From the NCBI GenBank assembly GCA_900755085.1, contig CAAEFF010000071.1, forward strand, positions 1 through 6,859: a DNA stretch of 6,859 nucleotides, in the 5' to 3' direction. Shown piece after piece: positions 6,834-6,859 of the stretch. Position numbers and translations under genes: made by a program. Source of the DNA: an uncultured Streptococcus sp. (GTDB lineage Bacteria > Bacillota > Bacilli > Lactobacillales > Streptococcaceae). Every line of letters starts with the position of its first letter. Position 1 is the first letter of the stretch. Below the pieces are notes generated by a model. It did not search any database and was not told where the DNA came from. It saw only the letters and a program-made list of their open reading frames with translations.

Positions 6834-6859
6834 TGCCTGAAACAATAACGTTTCAGGCA
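6834..6859 (-). terminator. perfect hairpin at right edge, probable terminator
   Basis: TGCCTGAAAC (6834-6843) and GTTTCAGGCA (6850-6859) form a perfect 10-bp stem with a 6-nt loop. On the minus strand it is followed by CTTTTCTC, a short broken U-tract, so it could end a gene coming from the right. On the plus strand the stem is preceded by GAGAAAAG. If the bases beyond the window are CTTTT, the hairpin would extend and also serve luxS. The window ends at the last paired base, so the orientation cannot be settled. Confidence 0.5.

Noticed and set aside
6727..6852. Minus-strand open stretch of about 42 codons, considered as a decayed transposase tail
   Set aside because: It has no ATG or ribosome site, is rich in Phe, Leu and Asn as expected from AT-rich DNA, and I could not match it to a transposase family.

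Overview
The window looks like a housekeeping stretch of a Streptococcus chromosome, moderately AT-rich. The assignment rests on protein sequences recalled from the families: the 160-residue LuxS, the 104-residue RpoZ starting MMLKPSIDTLL and the 210-residue Gmk all match the streptococcal forms closely. The gene order luxS / rny / gmk / rpoZ / priA / fmt also fits several streptococci. I cannot name the species. Every gene is a known conserved one, and I found no mobile element, CRISPR array, RNA gene or novel multi-gene system.

Layout, right to left on the minus strand: rny (RNase Y) has its own promoter and ends at a strong hairpin. A second promoter then starts gmk (guanylate kinase) and rpoZ (RNA polymerase omega). 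A weaker intrinsic terminator begins inside the rpoZ stop codon. It is followed at once by a third promoter-like sequence, and then by priA (primosomal helicase) and fmt (Met-tRNA formyltransferase), which runs off the left edge. luxS (S-ribosylhomocysteine lyase) is divergent from rny on the plus strand, and the 5' gap of about 230 bp holds one promoter for each gene. Downstream of luxS there is no gene before the window ends. That tail holds two hairpins, the first of which has its U-tract only when read on the minus strand.

Functionally the window gathers mRNA turnover (Rny), nucleotide supply (Gmk), transcription (RpoZ), replication restart (PriA), translation initiation (Fmt) and the activated methyl cycle with AI-2 production (LuxS). 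The most useful details are regulatory. All four inferred promoters have a TG extended -10 and a 17-bp spacer. The gmk-rpoZ-priA-fmt run appears to be split by a terminator plus an internal promoter. The best priA start is a GTG eight codons inside the longest frame.
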